This document shows, piece by piece, positions 45,213 through 54,246 of a DNA stretch of 64,000 nt. The notes under the pieces were generated by a model that saw nothing but the letters and a program-made list of their open reading frames with translations, was not told the DNA's origin and ran no database searches. The translations under genes were made by a program, and so were the position numbers. The DNA lies in contig NZ_JABFAO010000002.1 in assembly GCF_017168235.1 (NCBI RefSeq), positions 640,488 through 704,487 on the forward strand, given 5' to 3'. Source of the stretch: Rhodococcus sp. KRD197. GTDB taxonomy: Bacteria > Actinomycetota > Actinomycetes > Mycobacteriales > Mycobacteriaceae. The stretch's first letter is position 1. Each line of letters begins with the position of its first letter.

Positions 45213-45250
45213 TAGACATAGACGCATCAAACGAACAGGAGTGTGAAGCG

Positions 45251-46309
45251 ATGCGCGCAGCTGTGTATTACGGCCCGAACAAGGTGGAGATCGCCGACGT
45301 GCCCGAACCGACCCCCGGCCCGGGTGAGGTGAAGGTGAAGGTCGGGTTCAACGGGATCTGCGGGACAGATCTCCACGAGTACTACGCGGGACCGATCTTC
45401 ATCCCCACCGAGCCGCATCCGCTGACCCACCAGCAGTTGCCGCTGGTGCTGGGCCACGAGTTCTCGGGCACTGTCACCGAGGTCGGCAAGGGTGTGACGG
45501 GCACGAGCGTCGGCGATCGCGTCGCAATCGAACCGCTGTATCGCTGCGGGCACTGCGGGCCGTGCCGCGCCGGCAACTACAACATCTGCCAGCAGATCGG
45601 GTTCCACGGCCTGATGTCCGACGGCGGCATGGCCGAGTACACCGTCGTCCCGACGAACATGATTCACCAGCTCCCGGAGAACGTTTCGCTGGAACTGGGC
45701 GCGCTCGTCGAACCGATGTCGGTGGCCTTCCATGCCGCGACACTGGGCGATCCGAAGCCCGAGGACACCGCGATGGTGTTCGGCGCCGGGCCGATCGGCA
45801 TCGGTCTGTGGTTCGCCCTTCGAGGTAAGGGACTGGACGACGTCTACGTCGTGGAGCCGTCGCCGACGCGCCGTGCCTCGATCGAAGCGCTCGGCGCGAA
45901 GACCCTCGATCCGACGGCGGTCGACATTCCCGCCTACATCGCCGACCGGACCGACGGGCGTGGCGCCGACGCGATCTACGACGCCGCCGGAGTGCAACCT
46001 GCCGTCGAGACTGCCCTGGGGTGCATCGGTGCGCGCAAGCCCGTCGTCAGCGTGGCGATCTACGAGAAGCCTTTGACCACACCGCTGCAGAAGCTCGTGA
46101 TGAACGAATCTCGCATCCAGGGTTCGCTGTGCTACACCTCGGCCGATTACGAGGCCGTCATAGAGCTGATGTCGCAGGGCAAGTACGACACGACCGGCTG
46201 GGTGGACAAGATCGGGCTCGAGTCGGTCATCGACGACGGTTTCGAGGCGCTGCACGCGGGCACGAAGATGAAGGTTCTAGTCGATCCGTCCGAAGGAGCA
46301 ACAGCATGA
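45251..46309 (+). CDS. 2,3-butanediol dehydrogenase-like zinc dehydrogenase
   Basis: A 352-residue medium-chain dehydrogenase of the (R,R)-butanediol/sorbitol type, interconverting a diol and an acyloin such as acetoin with NAD(H). Catalytic zinc region GICGTDLHEY and GHEFSGTV; structural zinc cluster CGHCGPCRAGNYNIC; cofactor motif GAGPIGIG. The ATG at 45251 follows GTGTGAAGCG. It overlaps the following acetoin reductase reading frame by four bases (ATGA), so both were made from one mRNA. The four-part GTTGC dyad and CRP-like site lie in its promoter. Confidence 0.9.
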   Translation: MRAAVYYGPNKVEIADVPEPTPGPGEVKVKVGFNGICGTDLHEYYAGPIFIPTEPHPLTHQQLPLVLGHEFSGTVTEVGKGVTGTSVGDRVAIEPLYRCGHCGPCRAGNYNICQQIGFHGLMSDGGMAEYTVVPTNMIHQLPENVSLELGALVEPMSVAFHAATLGDPKPEDTAMVFGAGPIGIGLWFALRGKGLDDVYVVEPSPTRRASIEALGAKTLDPTAVDIPAYIADRTDGRGADAIYDAAGVQPAVETALGCIGARKPVVSVAIYEKPLTTPLQKLVMNESRIQGSLCYTSADYEAVIELMSQGKYDTTGWVDKIGLESVIDDGFEALHAGTKMKVLVDPSEGATA

Positions 46310-47072
46310 GCGTCGTACTCGTCACCGGAGCCGGCCAGGGGATCGGCCGCAGCATCGCGCTACGACTCGCTGCCGACGGCCACGACATCGCACTCGTCGA
46401 CATCAACGACAAGATCGAGTCGGTCGCGGAGGAGGTGCGAGAAAAGGGCCGAGCAGCAACGACATTCACCGCAGACGTCAGTGATCGTGCTCAGGTGTTC
46501 GCCGCCGTCGAGCACGCCCACAACGAGCTCGGCGGGTTCGATGTGATGATCAACAATGCCGGCATCGCCCAGGTTGCCCCGCTCGATGATGTGTGCGACC
46601 GGAGGATACGAAGAAGATCTGGGCCGTCAACGTCGACGGTGTGTTGTGGGGAATTCAAGCTGCCGCAGCGAAGTTCAAAGCGCTGGAATGCAAGGGCAAG
46701 ATCATCAATGCCTCCTCCATTGCCGGTCATGACGGGTTCGCGATGCTTGGCGTGTACAGCGCCACCAAGTTCGCGGTTCGCGCTCTGACGCAGGCGGCAG
46801 CCAAGGAATATGCCTCCCATGGCATCACCGTCAACGCTTACTGTCCCGGTGTGGTCGGCACGGACATGTGGGTGACCATCGACAAGCGGTTCGCCGAATT
46901 GACCGGTGCTGCCGAGGGCGAAACCTACGACAAGTTCGTCGGCGGGATCGCTCTCGGTCGGGCGCAGACGCCGGAGGATGTGGCGGCGTTCGTGTCGTAC
47001 CTGGCCGGTCCGGATTCGGACTACATGACTGGTCAGGCACCGCTCATCGACGGTGGCCTGGTGTTCCGCTGA
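46306..47072 (+). pseudogene. Acetoin(diacetyl) reductase SDR, frameshifted
   Basis: Both halves of a 254-residue SDR are present in different frames. The first half runs MSVVLVTGAGQGIGRS ... [16 protein letters not shown]; the second runs [16 protein letters not shown] ... YSATKFAV ... [12 protein letters not shown]. At 46591-46595 the sequence reads GTGTG where GTG would keep the frame, so a duplicated TG (+2) explains the break. The catalytic residues fall after the shift and are not translated in frame. The family (budC/acetoin reductase) fits the preceding butanediol dehydrogenase. A sequencing error remains possible. Confidence 0.88.
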
Positions 47073-47108
47073 CCCACCTTTGCGCTCGTGAAGTGATCTG
47101 GAGCACAA

Positions 47109-48422
47109 TTGACTGTGATGACACCGTCGACAGGTCCCGAACCTGCGCTGGCGGCGGGCGAGGACCCGCGCCGCTACGCGCAGATTCTCACTGCCGTGTA
47201 CGACGCGACGATGACCGGCGGCAAGTCGCCGGCTCGCCCGCGGGAGGTGATCGGGGACTCGTGGCGACGGCTGCAGACTCTCGGTATCGACCCTGAGCAG
47301 CGCAGCGTCGCCACGCCGCAGATCGACGTCTCGGACCTCGAGCTCAGCCGTCGGGAATCGGGCCTGTTCGACATCCTCGACGACCTGGCCCACGGGCTCG
47401 AATCCGTGGTCCAGGACGGCGACAACATCCTGGTGGTCGCCGACCGGCATGGCCGGGTGCTGTGGCGGAACGGGACGACGTCGGTGCTCGACCGCGCGGA
47501 CGGGCTGGGTTTCGTCGAAGGCGCGAACTGGGCCGAGGAGTCGGTGGGTACCAACGCCATCGGTACCGCGCTGGTCTCGCGCCGCGCGGTGCAGATCTTC
47601 TCGGCGGAACACTATGTGCGAAGCCATCATCCGTGGACCTGCGCGGGCGCGCCCATCAAGGATCCGCGAACCGGGCACGTCATCGGCGCAGTCGATGTCA
47701 GTGGCCCCGCGAGTACGGTGCATCCGACCACGCTGGCGCTGGTGGACGCCATCGCTCGTCTCGCGGAATCGCAGTTGCGTGAACAGCATCGACAGAATCT
47801 GGACCGATTGCGTTCGGTTGCCGCGCCGATGCTCGCTCGGTTACGGTCCCCGGCGCTCGCTGTCGACTCGCACGGCTGGGTTGCTGCGGTCGAGTCCGTT
47901 GCCCTGCGCAACCGCATCCTTCTCCCCGAGGAACTCGCCTCGGGTCGGTTCTGGTTGCCGACGCTCGGGATGTGCGATTTCGAGCCGCTACCGGGTGGCT
48001 GGTTGGTGCGGCCGACCGACGCTCACGCGGACGCAACCGCGTCGGAGGCGGGCAGCACGACGACCGTGGTGCTCGATCTTCGGCAGCCTCAACGCGCACG
48101 AGTGCAGATCCGCAGCGAGGCCGGGGAGTGGACGCACGAGCCCACACCCCGACACGCCGAAATTCTGTATCTGCTCGCGACCAACAGAGCCGGGCGCAGT
48201 GCCGCGCAGATGGCAGCGGACCTGTTCGGCGACGACGGCCGGGCCATCACCGTGCGCGCGGAGATGTCGCGGTTGCGCAAACACCTCGCCGGCATCGTGC
48301 TGACACAGCCGTACCGATTCGACGAATCGGCGCACGTTCAGCTTCTGCTCCCCGACGATCCGAGCCGTCTGCTGCCGCATTCCACAGCGCCGGCGATTCG
48401 CCGCACGTTGACACACACGTGA
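47109..48422 (+). CDS. GAF-domain transcriptional regulator of the acetoin/diol region
   Basis: A 437-residue regulator with the AcoR-like opening PREVIGDSWRRLQTLGIDP, a GAF domain (LVVADRHGRVLWRNG ... WAEESVGTNAIGTALVSRRAVQIFSAEHYV ... HPWTCAGAPIKDPRTGHVIGAVDVSG) and no AAA+ domain. The C terminus (ILYLLATNRAGRSAAQMAADLFGDDGRAITVRAEMSRLRKHLAG) is a winged-helix type DNA-binding region. It probably senses acetoin or a related compound and controls the preceding diol genes. TTG 47109 has GGAG five bases upstream; GTG 47115 and ATG 47118 are alternatives. Confidence 0.85.
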   Translation: MTVMTPSTGPEPALAAGEDPRRYAQILTAVYDATMTGGKSPARPREVIGDSWRRLQTLGIDPEQRSVATPQIDVSDLELSRRESGLFDILDDLAHGLESVVQDGDNILVVADRHGRVLWRNGTTSVLDRADGLGFVEGANWAEESVGTNAIGTALVSRRAVQIFSAEHYVRSHHPWTCAGAPIKDPRTGHVIGAVDVSGPASTVHPTTLALVDAIARLAESQLREQHRQNLDRLRSVAAPMLARLRSPALAVDSHGWVAAVESVALRNRILLPEELASGRFWLPTLGMCDFEPLPGGWLVRPTDAHADATASEAGSTTTVVLDLRQPQRARVQIRSEAGEWTHEPTPRHAEILYLLATNRAGRSAAQMAADLFGDDGRAITVRAEMSRLRKHLAGIVLTQPYRFDESAHVQLLLPDDPSRLLPHSTAPAIRRTLTHT

Positions 48423-48428
48423 TGTGCT

Positions 48429-48565
48429 GGTGCATACTGCACAGCGAACACAAGCACACCAGCCGCAGGGGGAAGCCGGTCGAAATCCGGCGCTGACCCG
48501 CAACGGTGGGTTGCCTCATCACGAGGCAGCGAGCCCGATTACCCAGCGACTGCGTGAGCGGCACC
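48429..48565 (+). promoter_or_regulatory. Cobalamin riboswitch
   Basis: The conserved core of a B12 aptamer is visible: GGGGGAAGCCGGTCGAAAT from 48468, then CCGGCGCTGACCCGCAACG, then GAGCCCGATTACC near 48531. GGTGC at 48429 and GCACC at 48561 can close the outer stem. Between 48566 and the start codon at 48666 several short inverted repeats (for example ATTCGT/ACGAAT at 48568-48587) and a CTTTCTTTTT run could form the expression platform. It should repress the downstream transporter operon when adenosylcobalamin is plentiful. Confidence 0.92.
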
Positions 48566-48665
48566 TATTCGTCGTGGTCTACGAATCGGCAGCCCCGCGC
48601 GTGGCGATTCGTGCTGCGTGTGTCGGCTTTCTTTTTCGTGGCTCTGAGCTCCAAGTGAGGTTCTC

Positions 48666-49649
48666 GTGTCACGCTCCACCCTTACCCTGAACGCCGCCGT
48701 CTTCCTCGCGGCAGTGTCACTCGTCGGCTGTTCTCGCGGCGACGCGGTCGAGATGGCAGCCGCAGGGGCGCCGTTCGAAAGCGCCGTCGAGGTCACCAAC
48801 TGCGACACCGTCCAGCAATTCGACGCCCCGCCGCAGCGCATCATCTCCATGAACGACCACGTCACCGAGGTCCTCATCGAGATGGGCGTCGCCGACCGCA
48901 TCGTCGGCATGGGATACCAGGACGCAACTCCGACGCCGGAGACGGCCGAGGAGTTCGCGCGTATTGAAGGCCTCGCCGACGAGTATCCGACGCGCGAACA
49001 GATCCTCGATCTCGACCCCGACCTGGTTGTCGGCGGCATGCGCAGCGCATTCGACGACAAGGAGGGACGTTCACGAGACTCGTTCACCGAAATCGGGATT
49101 CCGACCTTCCTGTTCTCGGAGTACTGCGGGTCCGGTCTCGCGGATATCGGCATGCTCGAGACCGACTACACCCAACTCGGTGACATCCTCGGCGTCCCGG
49201 ACGCCGCACGTGAGGTCACCGACGGTGTCGTGAACGAGCTGGCCGCGCTCCGCGAGGACCTCGACGGCGTCACCCCGACACCCACCTTCTTCTACGACTC
49301 CGGCGAGGCCGCACCGATGACGATCGGCGGCGTCGGCGTGGGCCAGTTGATCGCCGACCAGGCCGGAGCGGCCAATATCTTCCCCGAGGGCGAACGGCCC
49401 TACCTGGACACCACCTGGGAGGTGGTGGGCGAACGGGCCCCGCAGGCCATCGTCGTACTCGACTACGGAGACACCTCGGCGCAGGGCAAGATCGACTTCC
49501 TGAAGAACCAGCCGATCATGGCGACGACCCCGGCGGTGCGCGAGGACAACTTCATCGTCGTGCCCCTCGACGACTTCTTCGAGAGTCCCCGGCTGGTCAC
49601 CAGTGCCGAGACCATCGCGAAGGCGCTGCATCCGGACCGTTTCCAGTGA
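48666..49649 (+). CDS. ABC transporter substrate-binding lipoprotein (corrinoid or F420-0 type)
   Basis: A 327-residue BtuF/FepB-fold solute-binding lipoprotein. GTG 48666 follows GTGAGG; the signal peptide ends in lipobox VGC at about residue 22. FDAPPQRIISMNDHVTEVLIEMGVADRIVGMG and the segment ADEYPTREQILDLDPDLVVGG are the periplasmic-binding lobes. Automatic annotation tends to name this family a putative F420-0 transporter, but the cobalamin riboswitch directly upstream makes corrinoid uptake the better reading. It overlaps the permease start (GTGA). Confidence 0.9.
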   Translation: MSRSTLTLNAAVFLAAVSLVGCSRGDAVEMAAAGAPFESAVEVTNCDTVQQFDAPPQRIISMNDHVTEVLIEMGVADRIVGMGYQDATPTPETAEEFARIEGLADEYPTREQILDLDPDLVVGGMRSAFDDKEGRSRDSFTEIGIPTFLFSEYCGSGLADIGMLETDYTQLGDILGVPDAAREVTDGVVNELAALREDLDGVTPTPTFFYDSGEAAPMTIGGVGVGQLIADQAGAANIFPEGERPYLDTTWEVVGERAPQAIVVLDYGDTSAQGKIDFLKNQPIMATTPAVREDNFIVVPLDDFFESPRLVTSAETIAKALHPDRFQ

Positions 49650-50734
49650 CAGCCGTCGCCGAGAAGCAGTCCTCCGGAGCGAAGCCGTCGACGGGTCGAC
49701 GCTCGCGCATCGGCTTCGGTCTCATTCTTGTACTCCTGACGGCGGCCCTGCTGATGGCCATCGCGGCAGCAGTGTCATTCGGGTCGGTGCGCATTCCGGT
49801 CGGCGACGTGTGGGCCATCGTCATCCACCGACTGGCGCCAGGAGCATTCGAATCCTGGTGGACAGAGGCTCGGGCGGTCATCGTCGTCGATTCACGCCTG
49901 CCGCGGTCGCTGACCGCAGCTGTCGTCGGGGCCTCGCTCGCATTGGCGGGAGGGGTCGCCCAGGCGGTCACCCGAAACCCGCTCGCCGACCCGTACCTGC
50001 TCGGTGTGTCCTCGGGTGCCGGGTTCGGTGTGGTGCTCGTGATGACGCTCGGTATCGGCGCGGGCGCGCTCGGCGTGTTCACCGTGCCGGCGGCGGCATT
50101 CGTCGGCGCGATGATTCCGCTGTTCCTCGCGCTGGCCATCGGCGGCAGATATCCGCAGTCGACGGCCATCATTCTCGTCGGCGTCGCGTTGAGCAGTGTT
50201 TTCACGGCGCTGATCACGTTCACGTTGCTGGTCTTCGCCGACGAACGGAGCCTCAGTGGCGTGTTGCACTGGCTCGCGGGAGGATTCGGTGACGCGCGGT
50301 GGTCGACCCTGCCGTTTCCTTTGCTCGCGCTGATCGTCATCGGAATCGTCATTCTCGTCAGCGCACCCAAGATGGATCTGCTCACCACCGGCGACGACGG
50401 AGCTGCAGCCCTCGGCCTCGATGTCCGACGATTCCGCATCGTGCAACTACTCGCCATCTCCATGCTCGCCGGTGCGGCCGTATCCGTCAGCGGCGGAATC
50501 GGATTCGTCGGCCTGCTGGTGCCGCACCTGGCGGGATACATCGTGGGTACGCGAGCGATCCGGTTGCTTCCGGTGGCGGCGCTGCTCGGTGCGATCGCAT
50601 TGGTCGGCGCGGACACCCTGGCACGCTCGGTTGCGCAGAGCACCGAGGTGCCGGTCGGAGTGGTGACGGCCCTCGTCGGTGCGCCGATCTTCGTCTTCAT
50701 GCTCTACCGCCGTTACGCGAGGGAGATGCGATGA
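49646..50734 (+). CDS. FecCD-family ABC transporter permease
   Basis: A 362-residue permease with about ten membrane helices of the BtuC/FecCD type. RLPRSLTAAVVGASLALAGGVAQAVTRNPLADPYLLGVSSGAGFG is the family signature, and SGGIGFVGLLVPHLAGYIVG near residue 285 contains the coupling-helix region that contacts the ATPase. The GTG start overlaps the binding-protein stop, and its stop overlaps the ATPase ATG, so all subunits are coupled. It should pass corrinoid or a related chelate across the membrane. Confidence 0.92.
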   Translation: MTAVAEKQSSGAKPSTGRRSRIGFGLILVLLTAALLMAIAAAVSFGSVRIPVGDVWAIVIHRLAPGAFESWWTEARAVIVVDSRLPRSLTAAVVGASLALAGGVAQAVTRNPLADPYLLGVSSGAGFGVVLVMTLGIGAGALGVFTVPAAAFVGAMIPLFLALAIGGRYPQSTAIILVGVALSSVFTALITFTLLVFADERSLSGVLHWLAGGFGDARWSTLPFPLLALIVIGIVILVSAPKMDLLTTGDDGAAALGLDVRRFRIVQLLAISMLAGAAVSVSGGIGFVGLLVPHLAGYIVGTRAIRLLPVAALLGAIALVGADTLARSVAQSTEVPVGVVTALVGAPIFVFMLYRRYAREMR

Positions 50735-51498
50735 GTCTGCTCGTACACAACGTCAGCGCGACCCTCGGATCGCGAGAGGTGTTGCACAGCATCGGGTTCG
50801 AGGTTCGTCCCGGGGAGGTGCTCGGACTCGTCGGCCCCAACGGATCGGGCAAGACCACCGCCCTGCGGTGTTGTTACCGGGCACTGACGCCCGCGAGTGG
50901 GTCGGTGCTCGTCGACGGCGTCGATGCGCACGAGATGAAGCGAGCCGAGCTGGCGCGGATCGTCGGCGTCGGGACACAGGAACCCGCGGCGTCGGTCGGC
51001 TTGACCGTCCGCGAATCCGTGGCTCTCGGGCGGGTACCGCACCGGGGCTGGTTCGATCGCCCGAGCGCGTCCGACGAGGACATCGTCACCTCCTGTCTGC
51101 GCCGGGTTGATCTTCTCGATCTGGCCGGACGCGATGTCGGCGCCCTGTCCGGTGGGGAGCGGCAACGCGTGTCCATCGCGCGAGCATTGGCGCAGCAACC
51201 GCGCATCCTGCTGCTCGACGAACCGACCAACCACCTCGACCTCCGGCAGCAACTGGTCGTCATGAACGCAGTCCGCGATCTCGCCGCCGACGGGCTCGCT
51301 GTCGTCGTCACTGTGCACGATCTGCGCCTGGCGGTGGAGTACTGCACCGCCCTCGCCGTGATCGCCGACGGCTCGGTGGTGGCCTCGGGTGCAACCGCCG
51401 AGGTACTGACAGACGAACTACTGGCCGAGGTGTTCGGTATCCGCGCCACGGTCCGCACCCGTCCGCGTCCGACCATCGATATTCACGGACTGGCATGA
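50731..51498 (+). CDS. ABC transporter ATP-binding protein
   Basis: A 255-residue ATPase. Walker A is GPNGSGKTTALR, the Q-loop lies around GVGTQEPAASVGLTVRESVALGR, the signature is LSGGERQRVSIARALAQ, Walker B is RILLLDEPTNHLD, and the switch histidine is in VVVTVHDL. It drives the BtuC-like permease. ATG 50731 overlaps the permease stop (ATGA), and the stop overlaps the start of the FhuF-like gene. Confidence 0.93.
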   Translation: MSLLVHNVSATLGSREVLHSIGFEVRPGEVLGLVGPNGSGKTTALRCCYRALTPASGSVLVDGVDAHEMKRAELARIVGVGTQEPAASVGLTVRESVALGRVPHRGWFDRPSASDEDIVTSCLRRVDLLDLAGRDVGALSGGERQRVSIARALAQQPRILLLDEPTNHLDLRQQLVVMNAVRDLAADGLAVVVTVHDLRLAVEYCTALAVIADGSVVASGATAEVLTDELLAEVFGIRATVRTRPRPTIDIHGLA

Positions 51499-52187
51499 CC
51501 GTCTACGAACTTGCCGCGGCGCGGGTGCCAGGGCTGGGAGAGTACCTCGACGGCCCGTTCGATCTGCCGGCGTCGGTGATGTGCGATCGGCAGTGGCTGG
51601 CCGATCGAGTGGCAGACACCGGTCGGCGGTGGACCTGCACGGACGACCGCGTCAACGGGACGTTGTGGTGGTACTCGGCCAGTTCGACGCTGGCGTACAT
51701 CGCCGTCGCCACCGCGATGGTGACGGGGGAGGCCGCCGATCCGGGCGTCGAGAACGCGTCGTGCTTCCTGCGCCCGGATGGTTACCTCGGCGGCGTCCGG
51801 ACTGAGCGCGTGATCGCTGTGGACCGCCTGCCGGCCGCGTTGGCAAGCACCTTCGGTGGCGTCGTCGACGCGTTGTCTGCCGTCTCGGGGGCCCGGCGGC
51901 AGTCGCTGTGGGCGATCGCGACGGACTCCATCGCCAACCGCAGCCTCGACGTCGGCGCTGCGCTCGGTGACAGGGCGTTGGGCAGCGAATTCGGGGCGTG
52001 GCTGGTGCGGGAGATGGCCTCCCCGATGCCGAGACCGCGGTTCGTCGAGGTCGGGGGCCGCACGTTCACCCAGCGGTGCTCGTGCTGCCTGCTGTACCTC
52101 ACCGGCGGTGCCGACAAGTGTGTGAGTTGCCCGCGCCGAACCCCGGCTGATCGCTTGCGTGGGCTCGAGGCAGCCGCGCGCTACTAG
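51495..52187 (+). CDS. FhuF-like [2Fe-2S] reductase
   Basis: A 230-residue protein whose C terminus carries the FhuF cysteine pattern CC-x10-C-x2-C (within RCSCCLLYLTGG and KCVSCPR), which binds an unusual [2Fe-2S] cluster. FhuF reduces ferric siderophores after uptake. Here the gene is coupled (ATGA overlap) to a transporter under a cobalamin riboswitch, so it may reduce the imported corrinoid cobalt instead; that is inference. No signal peptide is present, consistent with a cytoplasmic reductase. Confidence 0.85.
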   Translation: MTVYELAAARVPGLGEYLDGPFDLPASVMCDRQWLADRVADTGRRWTCTDDRVNGTLWWYSASSTLAYIAVATAMVTGEAADPGVENASCFLRPDGYLGGVRTERVIAVDRLPAALASTFGGVVDALSAVSGARRQSLWAIATDSIANRSLDVGAALGDRALGSEFGAWLVREMASPMPRPRFVEVGGRTFTQRCSCCLLYLTGGADKCVSCPRRTPADRLRGLEAAARY

Positions 52188-52216
52188 CCTGTGTAGTAGT
52201 GGACTAAGGTGTCTTC

Positions 52217-52735
52217 ATGACTTCCGGGCCCGACGCTCCCACGCGCATGCGTGGTGCATTCGTCGGCGCCGTGTCCGGGTCGTTGTCCATCGCCGCCCAC
52301 GGAATGGGCGGCGGAACCATGGTGCCGAGTGAATCGGCGCTCGTTCTTCTCGTGGTGGTCAGTGCCGCCCTCGGAGGCCTGGTGTCCCTGTTCGGGGCAC
52401 GCGTTCCGCTGGTCGCGGTGCTTGCTCTGGGCCAGTTGGTCGGGCACACGGTTCTGTCGATCGCGAGCGAGCACCATCATGCCTCCGCTCTGACACCGTC
52501 GATGCTTGCCGCGCACGCTGCCGCGACCGCGCTGTGTGCGCTGCTCGTCCGCGGCGCAGTGCTCGGCTGCACGCACGCAGTGTCGGTTCTCCGACGCATC
52601 CTGCCGGTCCTTGCCGTGGTGCTGCCGGTGCAGGAGCGACCGCGCCTCGTCACGGTCGACTATCGACCCGATGTCATTCTCCGACTGTTGGTGTCCTGGG
52701 GACCAGGAACACGCGGGCCTCCCGTACCGGCCTGA
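52217..52735 (+). CDS. Small membrane protein of the copper/heme group, unknown function
   Basis: A 172-residue protein with four or five membrane helices and a His-rich segment (ASEHHHASALTPSMLAAHA) in the middle. I do not recognise a named family. It begins the run of genes for a PepSY membrane protein, PCuAC chaperone and DyP peroxidase, and is separated from the next by about 100 bases. Metal handling is a guess based on its neighbours and the histidines. ATG 52217 lies 29 bases after the FhuF-like stop. Confidence 0.75.
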   Translation: MTSGPDAPTRMRGAFVGAVSGSLSIAAHGMGGGTMVPSESALVLLVVVSAALGGLVSLFGARVPLVAVLALGQLVGHTVLSIASEHHHASALTPSMLAAHAAATALCALLVRGAVLGCTHAVSVLRRILPVLAVVLPVQERPRLVTVDYRPDVILRLLVSWGPGTRGPPVPA

Positions 52736-52836
52736 GCTGTCCGCTTCACCCCACTCGTATTTCCTGATACCCGTGGGGCTTCCCCCTGCGCCTGAGCGGC
52801 GCCACCACCTCATTTCGAGACGAATCGAGTTCTCGT

Positions 52837-54246
52837 ATGTCCATACAAGGCACAGTTGTGCCCGAAACCGGGCAGGCGCCCGAACACTCGCCGCCCGAAC
52901 CGTCACTGATGATGAGACTCCACTTCTACGCCGGGATTCTCATCGCACCGTTCATCCTCGTCGCCGCCGTCAGCGGCGGCCTCTACGCCCTCGCGCCGAC
53001 CGCCGAGGACATCGTCTATTCCGATCTGCTGCACACTGATTCGACCGGACCGACAGCGTCGGTGGCCGAACAGGTCGACGCGGCAACACTGGTTCGACCC
53101 GACCTGGCGCTACAGGCGGTTCGACCCGCAGCAGAGCCAGGCGAGACCACCCGCGTGATGTTCACCGACCCGACTCTCGGCGAATCGGAACGTCGAGCGG
53201 TCTTCGTCGATCCCGTGACGGCCGAATCCGTCGGCGAATCCGTCGTCTACGGCAGTAGCGGTGCACTACCGATGCGGACCTGGATCAGCCAACTCCATCG
53301 TCACCTTCATCTCGGCGAGCCGGGCAGGATCTACAGCGAGCTCGCGGCATCGTGGCTGTGGATCGTCGCGCTCGGGGGCGTCGTGCTGTGGGTGCGGCGC
53401 TACCGAAACCGCGGCGGTCCACTGCTCACCGTCGACCGATCGCTGACGGGCCGGGCGCGTACCCGCAACTGGCACGGCGCCGTCGGAATCTGGATCGCTG
53501 TGGGGTTGGTCTTCCTGTCGGCGACCGGATTGACGTGGTCGAAATACGCCGGCGAGAACATCGGCGATCTTCGTACGTCGCTGAGCTGGACCACACCGAA
53601 AGTCGACTCCTCGCTCACCGGAAGTGCCGCATCGATGTCTGGCGACCACGCCGGACACGACACATCGGCGGCGCCGATGGTCACCGGTGACGCTGCGAGC
53701 GCGGGAGCCGCTCGCCTGGATGCGGTGCTCGGCTCGGCACGTGCCGAGGGGATCGACGGCGCTGTCGAGGTGACGATCCCAGCGGATGCGAGCACGGCAT
53801 TCGTCGTCACGGAAACCCGCCAGCCCTGGGTGTTGTCGACCAGCTCCGTCGCCATCGACGGGGCCACCAACCAAGTGGTGGACACCAACTGGTTCGAGGA
53901 CTGGCCGCTGGCGGCGAAGCTGACCATGTGGGGCATCGCGCTGCACATGGGCATTCTGTTCGGTCTCGCCAGCCAACTCGCATTGGCCTTGTTGGCGCTC
54001 GCGCTCGTCACCGTAGTCGTCCGCGGCTACCTGATGTGGTGGCAGCGTCGGCCGTTCTCGGCCACCCCTGCGCGCGGGGGCGTCCGGCGCCAACCGATCC
54101 GGGTGATCGTGGCGCTGGTAACAGGGGCCGCCATCGTCGGCTGGTTCGTGCCCCTGCTCGGGATCAGCCTGCTGGCCTTCCTTCTGATCGACGCCGTCAT
54201 CGGACTGCGGCAATCCACACCAACTCACACATCGGAGACAGTATGA
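52837..54246 (+). CDS. PepSY-associated membrane protein
   Basis: A 469-residue protein of the PepSY_TM (iron-uptake-related) family: membrane helix near residue 35, a periplasmic PepSY-like domain, helix pairs near 180 and 225, a second soluble domain, and three to four C-terminal helices. SQLHRHLHLGEPGRIYSELAASWLWIVALGGVVLW and RNWHGAVGIWIAVGLVFLSATGLTWSKY carry the conserved histidines that bind heme in related ferric reductases. The loop SGDHAGHDTSAAPM may bind metal. Its stop overlaps the next start (ATGA). Confidence 0.88.
   Translation: MSIQGTVVPETGQAPEHSPPEPSLMMRLHFYAGILIAPFILVAAVSGGLYALAPTAEDIVYSDLLHTDSTGPTASVAEQVDAATLVRPDLALQAVRPAAEPGETTRVMFTDPTLGESERRAVFVDPVTAESVGESVVYGSSGALPMRTWISQLHRHLHLGEPGRIYSELAASWLWIVALGGVVLWVRRYRNRGGPLLTVDRSLTGRARTRNWHGAVGIWIAVGLVFLSATGLTWSKYAGENIGDLRTSLSWTTPKVDSSLTGSAASMSGDHAGHDTSAAPMVTGDAASAGAARLDAVLGSARAEGIDGAVEVTIPADASTAFVVTETRQPWVLSTSSVAIDGATNQVVDTNWFEDWPLAAKLTMWGIALHMGILFGLASQLALALLALALVTVVVRGYLMWWQRRPFSATPARGGVRRQPIRVIVALVTGAAIVGWFVPLLGISLLAFLLIDAVIGLRQSTPTHTSETV

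Noticed and set aside
46021-46788. The first reading frame of the acetoin reductase as a complete gene
   Set aside because: After residue 97 or so of the SDR the frame becomes Arg/Ser-rich nonsense while the SDR continues in another frame.
46491-47789. A 432-codon minus-strand frame across the broken SDR and GAF regulator
   Set aside because: It bridges two plus-strand genes with clear family motifs and has no motif of its own.
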